64,000 nt of DNA from Streptomyces apocyni (GCF_009739465.1 NZ_WHOM01000065.1:1-64000); one strand, 5' to 3'. Counted from the stretch's first letter, positions 44,146 through 53,976 are shown. Notes: generated by a model not told the origin, from the letters alone. Made by a program: numbers and translations.

Positions 44146-45582
44146 TCAGCCCGGCCCGCCTTCAGACCCCGACGGCGGCGTCCGATCCGGTACGTCCGCC
44201 GTCCGCTGCCCTGGGCCGGGCCTTGGGCCCTGCCCCTGCCCCGACACTGGCCCCTGCCCATGCCCGTGGCGCTGACGTTGGACGAAGAGCACCACAAGCC
44301 CCACCACCAGCCACCCGACGCCCACCACCTGCGCCGACACGGACGCCTCCACGATGACTGCCACGGTCACCGCCGCGCCGAGCACCGGCACCAGCCAGTG
44401 CCGCCACCAACTCACCGGGCCACCCCGACGCCGTACGGCGAACCACGCCACCACCGACACATGCAGCAGGGTGAACGCCGTCAGCGCGCCGATGTCCACC
44501 ACCGAGACCAGGTGGTCCATGCCGTCGTCCCTGCGGGCCGCCCACACCGCGGCGACCAGCGTCACCGACGCCGCGGCCAGCAGCGCGGGCCGCGGCGTCC
44601 CCGACTCGGTCCGCGCCAGCAGCCGGGGCAGCCGCCGGTCACGGGCCATCGCGAACAGCAGCCGCCCGCCCGCCGCCTGCCCCGCCAGCGCGGCGAACGC
44701 TGCCCCGATGGCCTTGCTGACGGCCACCAGGTCGTGCAGCCACCAGCCGACGGACGTGTCCACCGCGTCGTAGAACGCCGACCCCTGCCGGGCGGGCTCC
44801 GCCGCCAGTTCGGCCGCCGAGAGCGGTTCGAGCAGCGCCACCAGATACGTCTGCACCACGAAAAGCGTGCCCGCGAGTACCAGGCAGAACAGCACCGCCC
44901 GCGCCACCTTCGCGGAGCCGCCGGTGACCTCTTCGGCGAAGTTCGCGATCGCGTCGAAGCCCAGATACGACAGCACCGCGATCGACACGGCGCCCAGCAC
45001 CGCCGACACCGCGAAGGTCCCGTCCCCGACGAGCGGCGACAGCCAGTCGCGCCGCGCCCCGTCCCGTAGGAGGACCACGACCGCGGCCACCACGAACACC
45101 AGCAGCACCGCGATCTCCATCGCGAGCACCGCGAAGCCGACCCGCGCGGCCGCCCGTACGCCCCGCAGGTTCAGCGCGGTGGTGATCACCACCGCGAGCG
45201 CCGTCCACACCCACGGGGACACCGACGGCACCAGGGCGTGCATCGCGATCCCGGAGAAGAGGTACGCGACAGCCGGGATCAGCAGATAGTCGAGCATCGC
45301 CATCCACCCGGCGATGAACCCGGGCCCCTTGCCGAGCGCCACGCGCGCGTAGGCGAAGACGGAGCCCGCCTGGGGGACGACCCGCACCATCTGCGCGTAG
45401 CTGAAGGCGGTGAACGCCATCGCGACCGTAGCGACCAGATAGACCAGCGCCACCGCGCCGTGCGACTTGGCGTCCAGGGTGCCGAACACGCCGACCGGGG
45501 CCATGGGGGCGATGAACAGCAGCCCGTAGACCACCAGGTCACGGAAGCCGAGACTGCGCCGCAGCTCGCCGTCACCAGCCAT
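44146..45582 (-). CDS. APC-family amino-acid permease
   Basis: A 478-residue membrane protein with about twelve hydrophobic helices. The APC pattern GLLFIAPMAPVGVFGTLDAKSHGAVALVYLV near the N-terminus, the GSVFAYARVALGKGPGFIAGWMAMLDY segment and the SYLGFDAIANFAEEV motif in helix 6 place it with amino-acid/polyamine/putrescine importers. The C-terminal 40 residues are a hydrophilic Gly/Gln/Pro-rich tail. It ends 30 bases ahead of xseA and could share transcripts with it. Substrate unknown. Confidence 0.88.
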   Translation of the reverse strand: MAGDGELRRSLGFRDLVVYGLLFIAPMAPVGVFGTLDAKSHGAVALVYLVATVAMAFTAFSYAQMVRVVPQAGSVFAYARVALGKGPGFIAGWMAMLDYLLIPAVAYLFSGIAMHALVPSVSPWVWTALAVVITTALNLRGVRAAARVGFAVLAMEIAVLLVFVVAAVVVLLRDGARRDWLSPLVGDGTFAVSAVLGAVSIAVLSYLGFDAIANFAEEVTGGSAKVARAVLFCLVLAGTLFVVQTYLVALLEPLSAAELAAEPARQGSAFYDAVDTSVGWWLHDLVAVSKAIGAAFAALAGQAAGGRLLFAMARDRRLPRLLARTESGTPRPALLAAASVTLVAAVWAARRDDGMDHLVSVVDIGALTAFTLLHVSVVAWFAVRRRGGPVSWWRHWLVPVLGAAVTVAVIVEASVSAQVVGVGWLVVGLVVLFVQRQRHGHGQGPVSGQGQGPRPGPGQRTADVPDRTPPSGSEGGPG

Positions 45583-45721
45583 CGCACTCCTTCACGGGCC
45601 TTCCCCCAGGGGACTCACCCCGCTCACCGTGGGCTCATCAGGCCCGGGCTCCCCAGGGGCTCCCCAGTCTCCCCAAGGAGTGGATCTCTGACCTCCCGGG
45701 CGCGGCCTTACGATGGGGGAC

Positions 45722-46729
45722 ATGACTGCACCCGCTGCCGCCCGCCGCGTCCTGCTCGCCGCCCCGCGCGGATACTGCGCGGGGGTTGACCGTGCCGTGA
45801 TCGCCGTCGAGAAAGCCCTGGAGCAGTACGGCGCGCCGGTCTACGTCCGTCACGAGATCGTTCACAACAAGTACGTCGTGCAGACCCTGGAGAAGAAGGG
45901 CGCGATCTTCGTCGAGGAGACGGCGGAGGTGCCCGAGGGGTCGATCGTGATGTTCTCCGCCCACGGTGTGGCGCCGGTCGTCCACGACGAGGCGGCCGGG
46001 CGGAACCTGGCCACCATCGACGCCACCTGCCCGCTGGTCACCAAAGTGCACAAGGAAGCCGTCCGCTTCGCGGACGAGGACTACGACATCCTGCTCATCG
46101 GCCACGAGGGCCACGAAGAGGTCATCGGCACCTCGGGTGAGGCCCCGGACCACATCACCCTGGTCGACGGCCCGGAAGACGTCGCGGGCGTCGAGGTGCG
46201 CGACCCGTCCAAGGTGGTCTGGCTCTCCCAGACCACGCTCTCCGTCGACGAGACGATGGAGACGGTGGACGCGCTCAAGGAGAAGTTCCCGCAGCTGATC
46301 TCCCCGCCCAGCGACGACATCTGCTACGCCACACAGAACCGCCAGCTGGCCGTCAAGCAGATGGGCGCCGAGGCGGACCTGGTGATCGTGGTCGGCTCGC
46401 GTAACTCCTCGAACTCCAAGCGGCTGGTCGAGGTCGCCATCGGCGCGGGCGCCCGGACCTCCTACCTGGTCGACTCCGCCGACGAGATCGAGGAGGCATG
46501 GCTGGAGGGCGTCTCCACGGTCGGTGTCACCTCCGGGGCCTCGGTCCCCGAGGTGCTGGTCGACGGCGTACTGGAGTGGCTCGCCCAGCGCGGCTTCGAG
46601 GACGTCGAGACGGTCAAGGCGGCCGAGGAGTCGATCATCTTCTCGCTGCCGAAGGAGCTCCGCCGCGATCTGCGCGCCGAGGCCGCCGCACTGGTCGAGA
46701 AGCGCGGCGGCAACCTGCCCGACGCGTAA
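45722..46729 (+). CDS. ispH: 4-Hydroxy-3-methylbut-2-enyl diphosphate reductase (IspH/LytB)
   Basis: A 335-residue iron-sulphur enzyme that makes isopentenyl and dimethylallyl diphosphate in the last step of the MEP pathway. The three cluster Cys are in RGYCAGVDRAV (Cys19), DATCPLVTKVHKE and DDICYATQNRQ. It feeds the prenyl-chain enzyme encoded at 13719. GTG is not used; ATG 45722 (MTAPAAARRV) is preferred over ATG 45713 by comparison with the known N-terminus, though the G-rich site is close to both. Confidence 0.94.
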   Translation: MTAPAAARRVLLAAPRGYCAGVDRAVIAVEKALEQYGAPVYVRHEIVHNKYVVQTLEKKGAIFVEETAEVPEGSIVMFSAHGVAPVVHDEAAGRNLATIDATCPLVTKVHKEAVRFADEDYDILLIGHEGHEEVIGTSGEAPDHITLVDGPEDVAGVEVRDPSKVVWLSQTTLSVDETMETVDALKEKFPQLISPPSDDICYATQNRQLAVKQMGAEADLVIVVGSRNSSNSKRLVEVAIGAGARTSYLVDSADEIEEAWLEGVSTVGVTSGASVPEVLVDGVLEWLAQRGFEDVETVKAAEESIIFSLPKELRRDLRAEAAALVEKRGGNLPDA

Positions 46730-46818
46730 GCCGGACGAACGCGTACGACGCAGGGGCTGAGCGGTGCGCCGACCAGCCCGAGAAGTGACTGTCAGTCCTT
46801 CGTCGTAACGTGGTGTCC

Positions 46819-47565
46819 ATGCAGATCTTCGGCGTGGACATCGGCGGATCGGGCATCAAGGGCGCCCCGGTCGACGTGGACCGGGGCGAGCTGTCCGACC
46901 CCCGGCACAAGGTGCTCACCCCGCACCCGGCGACGCCGGACGCCGTGGCCGACTGCGTGCGCGAGGTCGTCGCGCACTTCGACTGGTCGGGCCCGGTGGG
47001 CGTCACCTTCCCGGGTGTGGTGAGCGGCGGCGGCACGATCCGTAGCGCGGCCAACGTCGACAAGGGCTGGATCGACGTCGGCGCCCGCGCGCTGCTCAGC
47101 GAGCGACTCGGCGGCGCTCCGGTCACCGTGCTGAACGACGCGGACGCGGCGGGCGTCGCCGAGATGCGGTTCGGCGCGGGCCACGGCCGCGGCGGCACGG
47201 TCATCATGCTCACGCTCGGCACGGGCATCGGCAGCGCCGTGTTCACCGAGGGCCGACTCGTACCGAACACCGAGCTCGGCCACCTGGAGCTGCACGGACA
47301 CGAGGCCGAGAAACGCGCGTCCACCAAGGTCAGAGATGACGAACAGCTCACCTGGGAGCACTGGGCGCACCGCGTGCAGAAGTACCTGGCCCACCTCGAG
47401 ATGCTCTTCTCACCCGAACTGTTCATCATCGGCGGCGGCGTCAGCCGCAAGGCGCACAAGTTCCTGCCCCTGATCGAGGGGATACGCGCCGAGGTAGCCC
47501 CGGCCGAGCTGCTGAACAACGCGGGGATCGTCGGGGCGGCGATGGCCGCGTCCCGCGAGCCGTAA
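46819..47565 (+). CDS. ppgK: Polyphosphate glucokinase (ROK family)
   Basis: A 248-residue sugar kinase that phosphorylates glucose with polyphosphate (and often ATP). The phosphate-binding DIGGSGIKGAPVDVDRG at the N-terminus, NDADAAGVAEMRFG, MLTLGTGIGSA and ELGHLELHGH match the PPGK branch of ROK proteins. A classical ROK Cys-rich zinc motif is absent, as expected for PPGK. The 3' end including the stop is repeated three times with a 13-bp period. It converges on the DUF6542 gene. Confidence 0.92.
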   Translation: MQIFGVDIGGSGIKGAPVDVDRGELSDPRHKVLTPHPATPDAVADCVREVVAHFDWSGPVGVTFPGVVSGGGTIRSAANVDKGWIDVGARALLSERLGGAPVTVLNDADAAGVAEMRFGAGHGRGGTVIMLTLGTGIGSAVFTEGRLVPNTELGHLELHGHEAEKRASTKVRDDEQLTWEHWAHRVQKYLAHLEMLFSPELFIIGGGVSRKAHKFLPLIEGIRAEVAPAELLNNAGIVGAAMAASREP

Positions 47566-47593
47566 CCGAGAGCCGCAACCGCGATCCGTAACG
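47555..47593 (+). repeat. Three 13-bp tandem copies of the ppgK 3' end
   Basis: GCGAGCCGTAACC, GAGAGCCGCAACC and GCGATCCGTAACG follow each other from 47555. The TAA in the first is the ppgK stop. Confidence 0.85.
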
Positions 47594-47594
47594 C

Positions 47595-48281
47595 CTAGAG
47601 CCCGGTCCGGCGGCCCACGGGACGCGCGGCCGCGGCGGAGGCGGCGGAGGCGGCCGCCTGTCGAGCTCGAGCCCGCCGCCTCCGCGCCGTGATCACGATC
47701 CGGACCTTGCGTACGGCCACCACGAGCGCGGCGATCAGGGTGCCGCCGTACAGCCACCCCGCGTGCATCGCCAACGAGGTCAGCAGCCCCATCACCTGAC
47801 CGCCGAACCCGCCGGAGCCGTCGGCGATCGGCAGCAGCCCGATGGCGAACGCGAGCGGCACCACGATGGGCGCCGTGATCAGCTCAGCAGGCCGCACCCA
47901 GAGCGCGGTCACCATACTGACCAGCACGAACAGCACCCCGTACACCGTGAACGAGCCGCCGAGGAGCAGCCGGTCGAGGGCGGCGAGCAGCAGCATCGAG
48001 GCGCTGGCGAACAACCCGCCGCCCAGTCCCGTAAGCCGCGGATTCGGCATCCGGCGTACGGCGACCGCACCCCGACGGGCGGCCCGCGCCGCGCCCCGCA
48101 GCGCCGCCACAGCCACCGCCCCACGCGCCCTCCCACCGGCCCGGTAGACCCCGACGGACTCAGCCGCCCCGGACGGAACCCGAGCGCCGGGCTCCGATCC
48201 CGACGACTGAGGCGGCAGCGGCGGCAGCGGCGAGGTTCGTCGCGATCGGGGCTGCGGGGGACGCGTCCTGTGTTGCTCCAC
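47595..48281 (-). CDS. DUF6542 membrane protein
   Basis: A 228-residue protein of unknown function. A Pro/Arg/Ser-rich cytoplasmic N-terminus (1-75) is followed by about four hydrophobic helices (LFASASMLLLAALDRLLLG, VYGVLFVLVSMVTALWV, AELITAPIVVPLAFAIGLLPIA, AGWLYGGTLIAALVVAVRKV) and a basic Ala-rich tail. It resembles the DUF6542 proteins found beside ychF in streptomycetes. No catalytic motif. Confidence 0.7.
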   Translation of the reverse strand: MEQHRTRPPQPRSRRTSPLPPLPPQSSGSEPGARVPSGAAESVGVYRAGGRARGAVAVAALRGAARAARRGAVAVRRMPNPRLTGLGGGLFASASMLLLAALDRLLLGGSFTVYGVLFVLVSMVTALWVRPAELITAPIVVPLAFAIGLLPIADGSGGFGGQVMGLLTSLAMHAGWLYGGTLIAALVVAVRKVRIVITARRRRARARQAAASAASAAAARPVGRRTGL

Positions 48282-48508
48282 CGCACCAACCTAGGTCGGC
48301 GGACGCCGGGAAACCTGACCGGGACACGCCCTTTGGCCGACCTTGGCCCTGCGTTCGACCCAGCCGCTCATCCCGGTCCGCGACCACACCCGCAACGCGA
48401 CCGGACCCCGACTCCGCCCCACGCCGTAGACTGGTGAATCGCCCCGGCCCCTTACCAGCCGTGGCCGACCCTCCACCACCCAGCCCTGACGTACGGGAAG
48501 TCGCAAAC

Positions 48509-49597
48509 GTGTCGCTCACGATCGGAATCGTCGGACTGCCCAATGTCGGCAAGTCGACCCTGTTCAACGCCCTGACCAAGAACGACGTGCTGGCGGCCAA
48601 CTACCCGTTCGCCACCATCGAGCCAAACGTCGGCGTCGTAGGCGTCCCCGACCCCCGCCTCACCAAGCTGGCTGAGGTCTTCGGCTCCCAGCGCGTCCTC
48701 CCCGCCACGGTCGACTTCGTCGACATCGCGGGCATCGTACGCGGCGCGTCCGAGGGTGAGGGCCTGGGCAACAAGTTCCTCGCGAACATCCGCGAGTCCG
48801 ACGCGATCTGCCAGGTCATCCGCGCTTTCCAGGACGAGAACGTCGTCCACGTAGACGGCAAGGTCTCACCGAAGAGCGACATCGAGACGATCAACACGGA
48901 ACTGATCCTCGCTGACCTCCAAACCATCGAAAAGGTCCTCCCGCGCCTGGCGAAGGAGTCCCGAATCAAAAAGGACATCGCCCCGAAGGTCAAGGCGGTC
49001 GAGGAAGCCCAGTCCATCCTGGAGTCCGGCCAGACCCTGTTCTCGGCGGGGATCGTCCAGGGCGGCGGCAACGAAGAGCTCCTGCACGACCTGCACCTCC
49101 TCACCACCAAGCCCTTCCTCTACGTCTTCAACGTCGACGAGGACGAGCTGACCGACGACGCCTTCAAGGACGAGCAGCGCGCCCTGGTCGCCCCCGCCGA
49201 AGCGATCTTCCTGAACGCCAAGCTCGAAGCAGACCTCGCCGAACTCGACGACGACGAGGCCCTGGAACTCCTCCAGTCCGTAGGCCAGCAAGAACCCGGC
49301 CTCGCCACCCTCGCCCACGTCGGCTTCAACACCCTCGGCCTCCAGACCTACCTCACGGCAGGCCCGAAGGAGGCCCGCGCCTGGACCATCCAGAAGGGCG
49401 CCACCGCCCCCGAGGCGGCCGGTGTGATCCACACCGACTTCCAGAAGGGCTTCATCAAGGCCGAGGTCATCTCCTTCACCGACCTGATCGAAACCGGCTC
49501 AGTCGCCGAAGCCCGCGCCAAGGGCAAGGCCCGCATGGAGGGCAAGGACTACGTGATGCAGGACGGCGACGTCGTGGAGTTCCGCTTCAACGTTTAA
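48509..49597 (+). CDS. ychF: Redox-regulated ATPase YchF (OLA1 family); host gene of an integrated element
   Basis: A 362-residue P-loop protein of the OBG branch. Walker A GLPNVGKS (9-16), the switch region PNVGVVGVPD, G3 DIAGIVRGASEGEGLGN and NVDE in place of NKxD, which explains its preference for ATP. The C-terminal TGS domain ends ...DGDVVEFRFNV. Starts with GTG 48509. Its last codons, TTC CGC TTC AAC GT, form the left attachment site of a 12.45 kb element; the element supplies the final T and TAA, so the protein is unchanged. A lost tail with GTG TGA is found at 62031-62048. Confidence 0.95.
   Translation: MSLTIGIVGLPNVGKSTLFNALTKNDVLAANYPFATIEPNVGVVGVPDPRLTKLAEVFGSQRVLPATVDFVDIAGIVRGASEGEGLGNKFLANIRESDAICQVIRAFQDENVVHVDGKVSPKSDIETINTELILADLQTIEKVLPRLAKESRIKKDIAPKVKAVEEAQSILESGQTLFSAGIVQGGGNEELLHDLHLLTTKPFLYVFNVDEDELTDDAFKDEQRALVAPAEAIFLNAKLEADLAELDDDEALELLQSVGQQEPGLATLAHVGFNTLGLQTYLTAGPKEARAWTIQKGATAPEAAGVIHTDFQKGFIKAEVISFTDLIETGSVAEARAKGKARMEGKDYVMQDGDVVEFRFNV
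49580..49593 (+). other. Left attachment site (attL core)
   Basis: TTCCGCTTCAACGT, part of the ychF coding sequence, is identical to 62031-62044. Identity ends at the next base (T versus G). Confidence 0.85.
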
Positions 49598-49603
49598 TTG
49601 AAG
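49585..49603. other. Inverted core-type recombinase site at attL
   Basis: CTTCAA (49585-49590) and TTGAAG (49598-49603) are exact inverted copies 7 bases apart, as in crossover sites of tyrosine recombinases. A further TTCAA follows at 49605-49609. Confidence 0.5.
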
Positions 49604-49609
49604 TTTCAA

Positions 49610-50305
49610 CTAAATTGCGCGTCCTGTGAAGTCGCAGATCAAGAGGGGTCCGTCAATCCGAGATGGGCCCCTTTTGCGGCTCCACCGAAGGTCGGACGGT
49701 GCATTGGTGCTGGACGTTGCCCCGGAGGGCTGGATGGGACCACCTGTCGGCACCTGTGGCCACCCCCGGGATGCTGTCCCGTGCTGACATTGGGCTTTGC
49801 AGCTTCCAAGGCCGAGCTCGCAGAGCCATACAGACTCTGTGTCGCTCGGCCTCGGTCAGATCCCCCTCCAGGACTATGAACTCATCAACAGTGCCGTACG
49901 ACTGTGGGCTGGCCAGGCTGAGGCTGATGCAGGCGGACGCTGGGGCGTGAGCAGCGCGGACAGAGCTGCACGTCGCGGCGGGAGAACGGCAGACTGGCCA
50001 CCACTCACACTGCGACCTTCGCTCCTCAAACAGGGGCTGACCGCCACACCTTGGTGTCTGTGAAGGCGCCTCGTCCAGCTCATTGCATGGGACACGGACC
50101 AGGGCCTTGAGCGCCGCAGACCAACGGCCTCCTGCGTGAGAACCCGGCGCTATCGTTGGGGCACTTAGCTTGGGCTTGCCTCCAGTGGCAAAGCTGTCGC
50201 GCACTGACATACGAAGGATGGGCGCCGAAGAATGGACAGGTCACACGTACACATCATCGCGGAGTCGCGGTCAGGCTCTGGGCCTGGCGCTGGCAAGGGG
50301 GTGGC
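49610..50305. other. Gene-poor left arm of the element
   Basis: About 700 bases without a gene I can support. Short frames on both strands lack ribosome sites and family features. One GTGCTGG match to the right-end repeats lies at 49707-49713. A frame reading GLGQIPLQDYELINSAVRLWAG (about 49860-49925) might be a remnant of an unknown gene. Confidence 0.5.
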
Positions 50306-52747
50306 GTGCTAGTGGCCCTCAAGAAGTCGGACCTGTACCGCTCCCTGTGGCGGAGCTGCGACGAGCTGCGCGGCGGCATGGATGCCAGCCAATACAAGGA
50401 CTACATCCTGACGCTGCTGTTTGTGAAGTATGTGACGGACAAGGCCAAGTCCGATCCGAACTCCTTGATCGACGTCCCCGCCGACGGATCCTTCGATGAC
50501 ATGGTCGCCCTCAAGGGTGATAAGGAGATCGGCGACAGGATCAACAAGATCATCGGTAAGCTCGCTGAGGCCAACGGACTTGAGAAGATCATCGATCTGG
50601 CCGACTTCAACGACGAGGAGAAGCTCGGCAAGGAAAAGGAGATGCAGGATCGCCTCTCCAAGCTGGTGACGATCTTCGCTGATCTCGACTTCCGGGGCAG
50701 CCGCGCTGAGGGCGATGACCTGCTGGGCGACGCCTACGAGTACCTGATGCGGCACTTCGCAACGGAGTCGGGCAAGTCGAAGGGGCAGTTCTATACCCCG
50801 GCCGAGGTCTCTCGCGTACTCGCCAAGGTCGTCGGTATCGGAGCGGGCACCCGGCAGGACCACACGGTCTACGACCCCACGTGCGGGTCTGGCTCGTTGC
50901 TCCTAAAGGTCACTGACGAGGCCCCACGGGGCCTCACCATCTACGGTCAGGAGAAGGACAACGCCACCTGGGCGCTGGCCCAGATGAACATGATCCTGCA
51001 CGGCTACGAGGATCGTGACATTCGCAAGGGTGACACGATTACCAGCCCACAGTTCACCCAGGGTGCGCGGCTACAGACCTTCGACTTCGCCGTCGCCAAT
51101 CCGCCGTTTTCGATCAAGTCGTGGAGCAACGGCCTGGAGAACGACTACGGTCGCTTCGAGTTCGGCCGACCGCCGGAGAAGAACGGCGACTATGCCTTCC
51201 TCTTGCACATCCTCAAGTCCCTCAAGAGTAACGGCAAGGCAGCAGTCATCTTGCCGCACGGCGTCCTCTTTCGTGGCAACGCAGAGGCCACCATCCGCAA
51301 GGAGCTGCTGCGCCGCGGCTACATCAAGGGCATCATCGGCCTGCCCGCGAATCTCTTCTATGGCACCGGTATCCCGGCCTGCATTATCGTCCTAGACAAG
51401 GAGAATGCTCAGGCGCGAACTGGCGTCTTCATGATCGACGCTTCCAAGGGTTTCATGAAGGACGGCAACAAGAATCGCCTCCGGAGCCAGGACATCCACA
51501 AGATCGTCGACATCTTCAACAAACAGACCAAGATTGCGCGCTATTCGCGTATGGTGCCGCTCCTCGAGATTGCCAGCCCGAAGAACGACTACAACCTCAA
51601 CATCCCGCGGTACATCGATTCCTCCGAGCCGGAAGACATCCAGGACCTTCACGCCCACCTTCACGGCGGGATTCCGGACCACGATGTTGACGCACTCAAC
51701 GGGTACTGGGAGGCGTTCCCGAGCCTTCGTGCCACGCTCTTCAGGCCGAACCGCCCCGGTTACAGCGACCTGGCTGTCGGCGTGGCTGAGGTACAACAGG
51801 CCATCTTGGACTCCGACGAGTTCCAGAAGTTCGCTATGGACGTCCGTGGTCAGGTCGACGACTGGTTCGCCACGTACCGGCCCGTCCTGCAAGCGCTCAA
51901 TCCGGACACTGTCCCCAAGGACCTGATCGCTGGTATCAGTGACGATCTGCTGGCCGGGTTCAAGAAAACCCCTCTGCTCGACGAGTACGACGTCTACGAA
52001 CAGCTCATGACTTATTGGCACGACGTCATGCATGACGACGTCTTCCTCGTCATGACCGACGGGTGGTGTGAGGCGGCGAAGCCCCGCAAGACCATTGAGG
52101 ATAAGGAGCGCAAGCTCTCCGAGACCCCGGACCTTGTCATTGGTTCGGGGCGCAGCGCCACCAAGTACAAGATGGACCTCATCCCGCCGACGTTTGTCGT
52201 TGCTCGGTACTTCGCGGACGAGCAGTCCAAGGTTGACGCACTGCACGCGGCAGCCGAAGAAGCAAGTCGTGCTGTCGAGGAGTACATCGAGGAGCACGGC
52301 GCAGAGGACGGCCTGCTTGCCGAGGCGATGGACGAGGGCAAGATCTCTAAAGCCCTCGCTTCGACGCGCCTTAAGGTGGCTCGGCACGAGGAAGCTGAAG
52401 CGGAGGAGATCCAGGCTCTCAAGCACCTGGTGAAGCTTTACAACGACGAAGCTATTGCCAAGAAGACCGCCAAAGAAGTCCAGGCCGCCCTCGATCTCGC
52501 GACTCTCAAGAAGTACGGCGACCTCACCGAGCCTGAGATCAAGCAGCTGGTACTTGACGACAAGTGGCATGCGACCGTCGCTAGCCGCGTGGCGTCTGAG
52601 GCTGAGTCACTCACACTCAAACTCGTCTCACGGATCCAACAGCTCGGCGAGCGCTACGCCGAGACTGTCAATGATCTCGATAATGAACTAAAGCAGCTAG
52701 AGTCCAGGGTCATTGCTCACTTGAAGGCAATGGGGGTATACGCGTGA
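50306..52747 (+). CDS. hsdM: Type I restriction-modification DNA methyltransferase subunit
   Basis: An 813-residue N6-adenine methyltransferase. The helical N-terminal HsdM domain (5-140) begins LKKSDLYRSLWRSCDELRGGMDASQYKDYILTLLFVKYV. SAM motif I is YDPTCGSGSLLL (about 189-200) and catalytic motif IV is NPPF (about 265). The C-terminal 300 residues are a long helical extension with coiled-coil stretches. GTG 50306 follows AAGGGG; GTG 50312 is an alternative. Its stop overlaps the hsdS start (GTGA). It methylates host DNA at the site chosen by HsdS and forms the restriction complex with HsdR. Confidence 0.94.
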   Translation: MLVALKKSDLYRSLWRSCDELRGGMDASQYKDYILTLLFVKYVTDKAKSDPNSLIDVPADGSFDDMVALKGDKEIGDRINKIIGKLAEANGLEKIIDLADFNDEEKLGKEKEMQDRLSKLVTIFADLDFRGSRAEGDDLLGDAYEYLMRHFATESGKSKGQFYTPAEVSRVLAKVVGIGAGTRQDHTVYDPTCGSGSLLLKVTDEAPRGLTIYGQEKDNATWALAQMNMILHGYEDRDIRKGDTITSPQFTQGARLQTFDFAVANPPFSIKSWSNGLENDYGRFEFGRPPEKNGDYAFLLHILKSLKSNGKAAVILPHGVLFRGNAEATIRKELLRRGYIKGIIGLPANLFYGTGIPACIIVLDKENAQARTGVFMIDASKGFMKDGNKNRLRSQDIHKIVDIFNKQTKIARYSRMVPLLEIASPKNDYNLNIPRYIDSSEPEDIQDLHAHLHGGIPDHDVDALNGYWEAFPSLRATLFRPNRPGYSDLAVGVAEVQQAILDSDEFQKFAMDVRGQVDDWFATYRPVLQALNPDTVPKDLIAGISDDLLAGFKKTPLLDEYDVYEQLMTYWHDVMHDDVFLVMTDGWCEAAKPRKTIEDKERKLSETPDLVIGSGRSATKYKMDLIPPTFVVARYFADEQSKVDALHAAAEEASRAVEEYIEEHGAEDGLLAEAMDEGKISKALASTRLKVARHEEAEAEEIQALKHLVKLYNDEAIAKKTAKEVQAALDLATLKKYGDLTEPEIKQLVLDDKWHATVASRVASEAESLTLKLVSRIQQLGERYAETVNDLDNELKQLESRVIAHLKAMGVYA

Positions 52748-53976
52748 CAGTTTCACAGGTTACAACCCTTGGCGAGTTGTTGAGGCGAGGGCGCGGCTCT
52801 ATCAAGACTGGACCATTTGGTACTGCACTGAAAGCGTCCGAGTACTCTGATGCAGGTGTTCCAGTAATTTCCGTTGGCGAGATCGGCAATGGCCGTCTGC
52901 GCGTGACCCCTGATACGCCGAAGGTGGGTCCGAGTGTTCTTCGGCGACTGCCCGATTATGTGCTCCGTGCAAATGATATCGTTTTCGGGCGAAAGGGTGC
53001 CGTTGATCGATCTGCAAGAGTACTTGACTCCGAAGAGGGCTACTTCCTAGGGTCGGACGGAATTAGGGTTCGACTGGGGACCGCTGTTGACCCCCTCTAT
53101 ATGACCTATCTGCTGCAGTCGGCCCAAGTCCGAGACTGGCTCGTGCAACATGCGACCGGCACGACCATGGCGTCTCTGAATCAGAAAATTCTAAGTGGAG
53201 TTCCGGTATCCCTTCCATCTCTAGAGCGGCAGCATTTCGTCGGGCGGTTGCTCGCTGAAACAGACGATTCAATCGCCGCGCTGGAGCGAATGATTAGTAA
53301 AAGGCTTGCGATCAAGCAAGGAATGATTCAGCAGCTCCTGGGCGGGAAGACTCGACTTCCGGGATTTGCCGGTGTGCTCGTAGGGCGCCGCCTCGCAGAT
53401 GTGAGTATCAAGATTCAAGACGGCACCCACTTCTCTCCCCAACTTGGAGGTTCGGCCTTCAAATACATCACTTCAAAGAATATTGGATTTGGAGTCATGA
53501 GGTTGGAGGCAGTGGAGACAATCTCCGAGCCCGAGCACAGGAAGATTTACGGTCGATGCGACACGAGATTCGGCGACCTCTTGATCACGAAGGACGGGGC
53601 TAACACTGGCAATGCCGCTTTGAACCCATTTCGAGAAGAGATTAGCCTCCTGTCGAGTGTCGCGTTTATTCGCTGCGATCCACGGAAGGCTTCTGAGGCG
53701 TACATCTTGCAGTATTTGCTCTCGTGTCAAGGGCGACAGCAGATCAACAATGCGATGGCGGGCAATGCAATCACGCGCTTGACACTCGCCAAGATCCGCA
53801 ACCTCGTGGTGCCAATGCCCGAGGTTGGTGAACAGAGAGCGCTGGCGCAAGTGCTTGGCGACGCGGATTCAGAAATTGCGGCTTTGCGTGCCCGGCTTCG
53901 GAAGATCTGTGATGTCAAGCGTGGCATTATGCAGGAGTTGCTAACCTGCCTTCCCTTCGAGGAGAGCGCAACATGA
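52744..53976 (+). CDS. hsdS: Type I restriction-modification specificity subunit
   Basis: A 410-residue DNA-recognition subunit with two target-recognition halves. TRD1 spans about 1-150 and TRD2 about 200-350; each is followed by a similar helical spacer (ERQHFVGRLLAETDDSIAALERMISKRLAIKQGMIQQLL and EQRALAQVLGDADSEIAALRARLRKICDVKRGIMQELL). Each half recognises one part of a bipartite site. Codon use is notably more AT-rich than in its neighbours, common for hsdS genes swapped by transfer. Starts GTG inside the hsdM stop; its stop overlaps hsdR (ATGA). Confidence 0.93.
   Translation: MTVSQVTTLGELLRRGRGSIKTGPFGTALKASEYSDAGVPVISVGEIGNGRLRVTPDTPKVGPSVLRRLPDYVLRANDIVFGRKGAVDRSARVLDSEEGYFLGSDGIRVRLGTAVDPLYMTYLLQSAQVRDWLVQHATGTTMASLNQKILSGVPVSLPSLERQHFVGRLLAETDDSIAALERMISKRLAIKQGMIQQLLGGKTRLPGFAGVLVGRRLADVSIKIQDGTHFSPQLGGSAFKYITSKNIGFGVMRLEAVETISEPEHRKIYGRCDTRFGDLLITKDGANTGNAALNPFREEISLLSSVAFIRCDPRKASEAYILQYLLSCQGRQQINNAMAGNAITRLTLAKIRNLVVPMPEVGEQRALAQVLGDADSEIAALRARLRKICDVKRGIMQELLTCLPFEESAT

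Noticed and set aside
49653..50210. Reverse-strand 185-residue frame in the element's left arm
   Set aside because: No ribosome site, no motif, and it crosses the likely recombination arm; left as non-coding.
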